Assembly: GCA_963921935.1 (NCBI GenBank)
Contig: OY998175.1
Location: 152,511,309-152,575,308, forward strand
Origin: Galeruca laticollis
Taxonomy: Eukaryota; Arthropoda; Insecta; Coleoptera; Chrysomelidae
Length of the DNA: 64,000 bases
Reading direction: 5' to 3'
Below, piece by piece: positions 62,790 to 64,000 of the stretch (its first letter is position 1; each line of letters starts with the position of its first letter). The notes below the pieces were generated by a model. That model saw only the letters and a program-made list of their open reading frames with translations. It was not told the origin of the DNA and made no database searches. The position numbers and the translations under genes are program-made.

Positions 62790-64000
62790 ATTAAAATCAA
62801 CAAACTTTAATTTCATCAAATGAAATATTTATAAACACCAAAATTCCAATAATATAATTTTATATTTGTTGTTTTTAAATACATTTGGTACGCCTATGCT
62901 TTGACGATGACGCCAAGGCGATGTATCCACAATACAATCCCCACTTTTTGTAATTCATTCATTCTTTTACTCCAGTGATATGGAACTCACTGTTTTACTC
63001 TAAGGTCGAAACTGTCCCGCTACAGAGAAATGTGCCTAGAATATTTGCGATGAATAGTAATATAAATCTGGTAACGCTGTTTTCAAGTCAGTCTGGTTGA
63101 AGCATGATACTATTAAGAGGGGCCTCCTCACAGGTATATAAACCTAAAAATCTACACAATACTAGTTACTAATTTAGTAATTATTTGGTTCAAAATATTT
63201 ACAATAGATGTCGATAGTAGTACTGAATCGGCTTTTACTTATTCAACATATTTTCTCTCTCTGTTTTTCCACTCTTGACGGTTCAAAGAAACGCATCTCT
63301 GGTCGAATGTTTTGGTTTCAAATATTTCGACTTATTGTGAGCACAGAAACTTTATCTCTGTTTTTTATGTTGGCACACCTGTGCATAGATAAGAGCCATG
63401 ACTAAATATTACTGTATTATTTAGTCATAGTCATAATCAAATATGGATACCAAGAAATTAAGAATGGAAGAAAAATATACATACTTTAAAAACATTCTAC
63501 CTTTCAAAATTTGTACCATTTATATTAACATAATAAAATGTTTTCATGATTATAAATTTTTGTTTGTTTCATGCTAAGAAAATTAAACTGCGGAAAAGTT
63601 GCAAATTTACATGATTTAAAATAGGCCATTTAGTCTGAAAACACAGAACATCATGTCACAACTTCTCAATCTCAATCTAATCATATTTGTATCAGTTTCA
63701 GAGTTCCTGTTGGTTGCTTTCAAATTTTATTTGACATGTAGGCTCTTTTTTCAACTACATGTGTAAATATATTATATTTTATCTAGAAACAAATAATATA
63801 AACAAAGAGTTTCCAAATTTATTATACAAAGAAATATTTACTTGTAATACAATGCTTTACATTTAATAGAAAGAGGAAAGTAAGGTACAGTGAGGAATTT
63901 AAATTTAAAATAGCAAACGTTTAAAAAACTTACAAAGCAACTATAACAACTAATAAAAAATTTAAAGCGAAAGATCTGTAATGACAAATAATAATGTATA
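62790..64000. other. No gene seen
   Basis: AT-rich. A hairpin with 11-bp arms, ATGACTAAATA and complement, lies at 63398-63428. Nothing else could be supported. Confidence 0.4.

Overview
The window looks like AT-rich arthropod, most likely insect, genomic DNA: intron-containing coding fragments with short introns (50 to 60 nt), MADF and THAP domains, a DUF229 gene, and many decayed copies of transposon families common in insects. No bacterial operon, CRISPR array, rRNA or convincing canonical tRNA gene was seen. The species cannot be named from the sequence. All coding calls come from reading translations by eye; no database search was run.

Left third (1-24 kb): a small tyrosine-recombinase (Crypton-like) element with hairpins at both sides; a MADF-domain fragment; a hAT transposase pseudogene split by a 4 kb pogo/Tigger element whose 913-residue transposase is nearly intact; a non-LTR RNase H scrap; one well-preserved DUF229 (alkaline-phosphatase-like) gene at 9.6-11.5 kb, the best host-gene candidate; a mariner/Tc1 relic followed by an RNase H-bearing LINE (12.6-16.0 kb) holding an in-frame (TA)n microsatellite; a non-autonomous P-superfamily element with a THAP exon, matching terminal repeats and a perfect 8-bp target duplication (19.7-20.7 kb); and an IS4EU/ISL2EU-like DDE transposase pseudogene (21.4-23.1 kb).

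Centre (24.8-48.3 kb): a giant inverted duplication. Two arms of about 7.5 kb each carry a protein-primed type B DNA polymerase pseudogene of the Polinton/adintovirus/bidnavirus kind, reading outward on both sides, together with the same iteron-like repeats, tRNA-like repeats and minisatellites. Some lesions in the polymerase are shared by both arms, so decay began before the duplication; others are private to one arm. The 8.4 kb spacer is filled by Jockey-like LINE copies, one of them flanked by direct repeats of about 365 bp that look like an unusually long target duplication, and by a perfect 51-bp inverted repeat.

Right third (48.3-64 kb): a MITE with 3-bp duplication; a 5' portion of an R1/LOA-type LINE with a DUF4780 ORF1; a DUF7869 transposon-type pseudogene; a decayed P-element/THAP9-like transposase; two multi-exon genes of unclear status (one of unknown family with phase-consistent exons, one with a THAP domain); small MITEs of foldback, hAT, mariner and piggyBac type sitting in their introns and flanks; and a tandem array of about 410-bp units.
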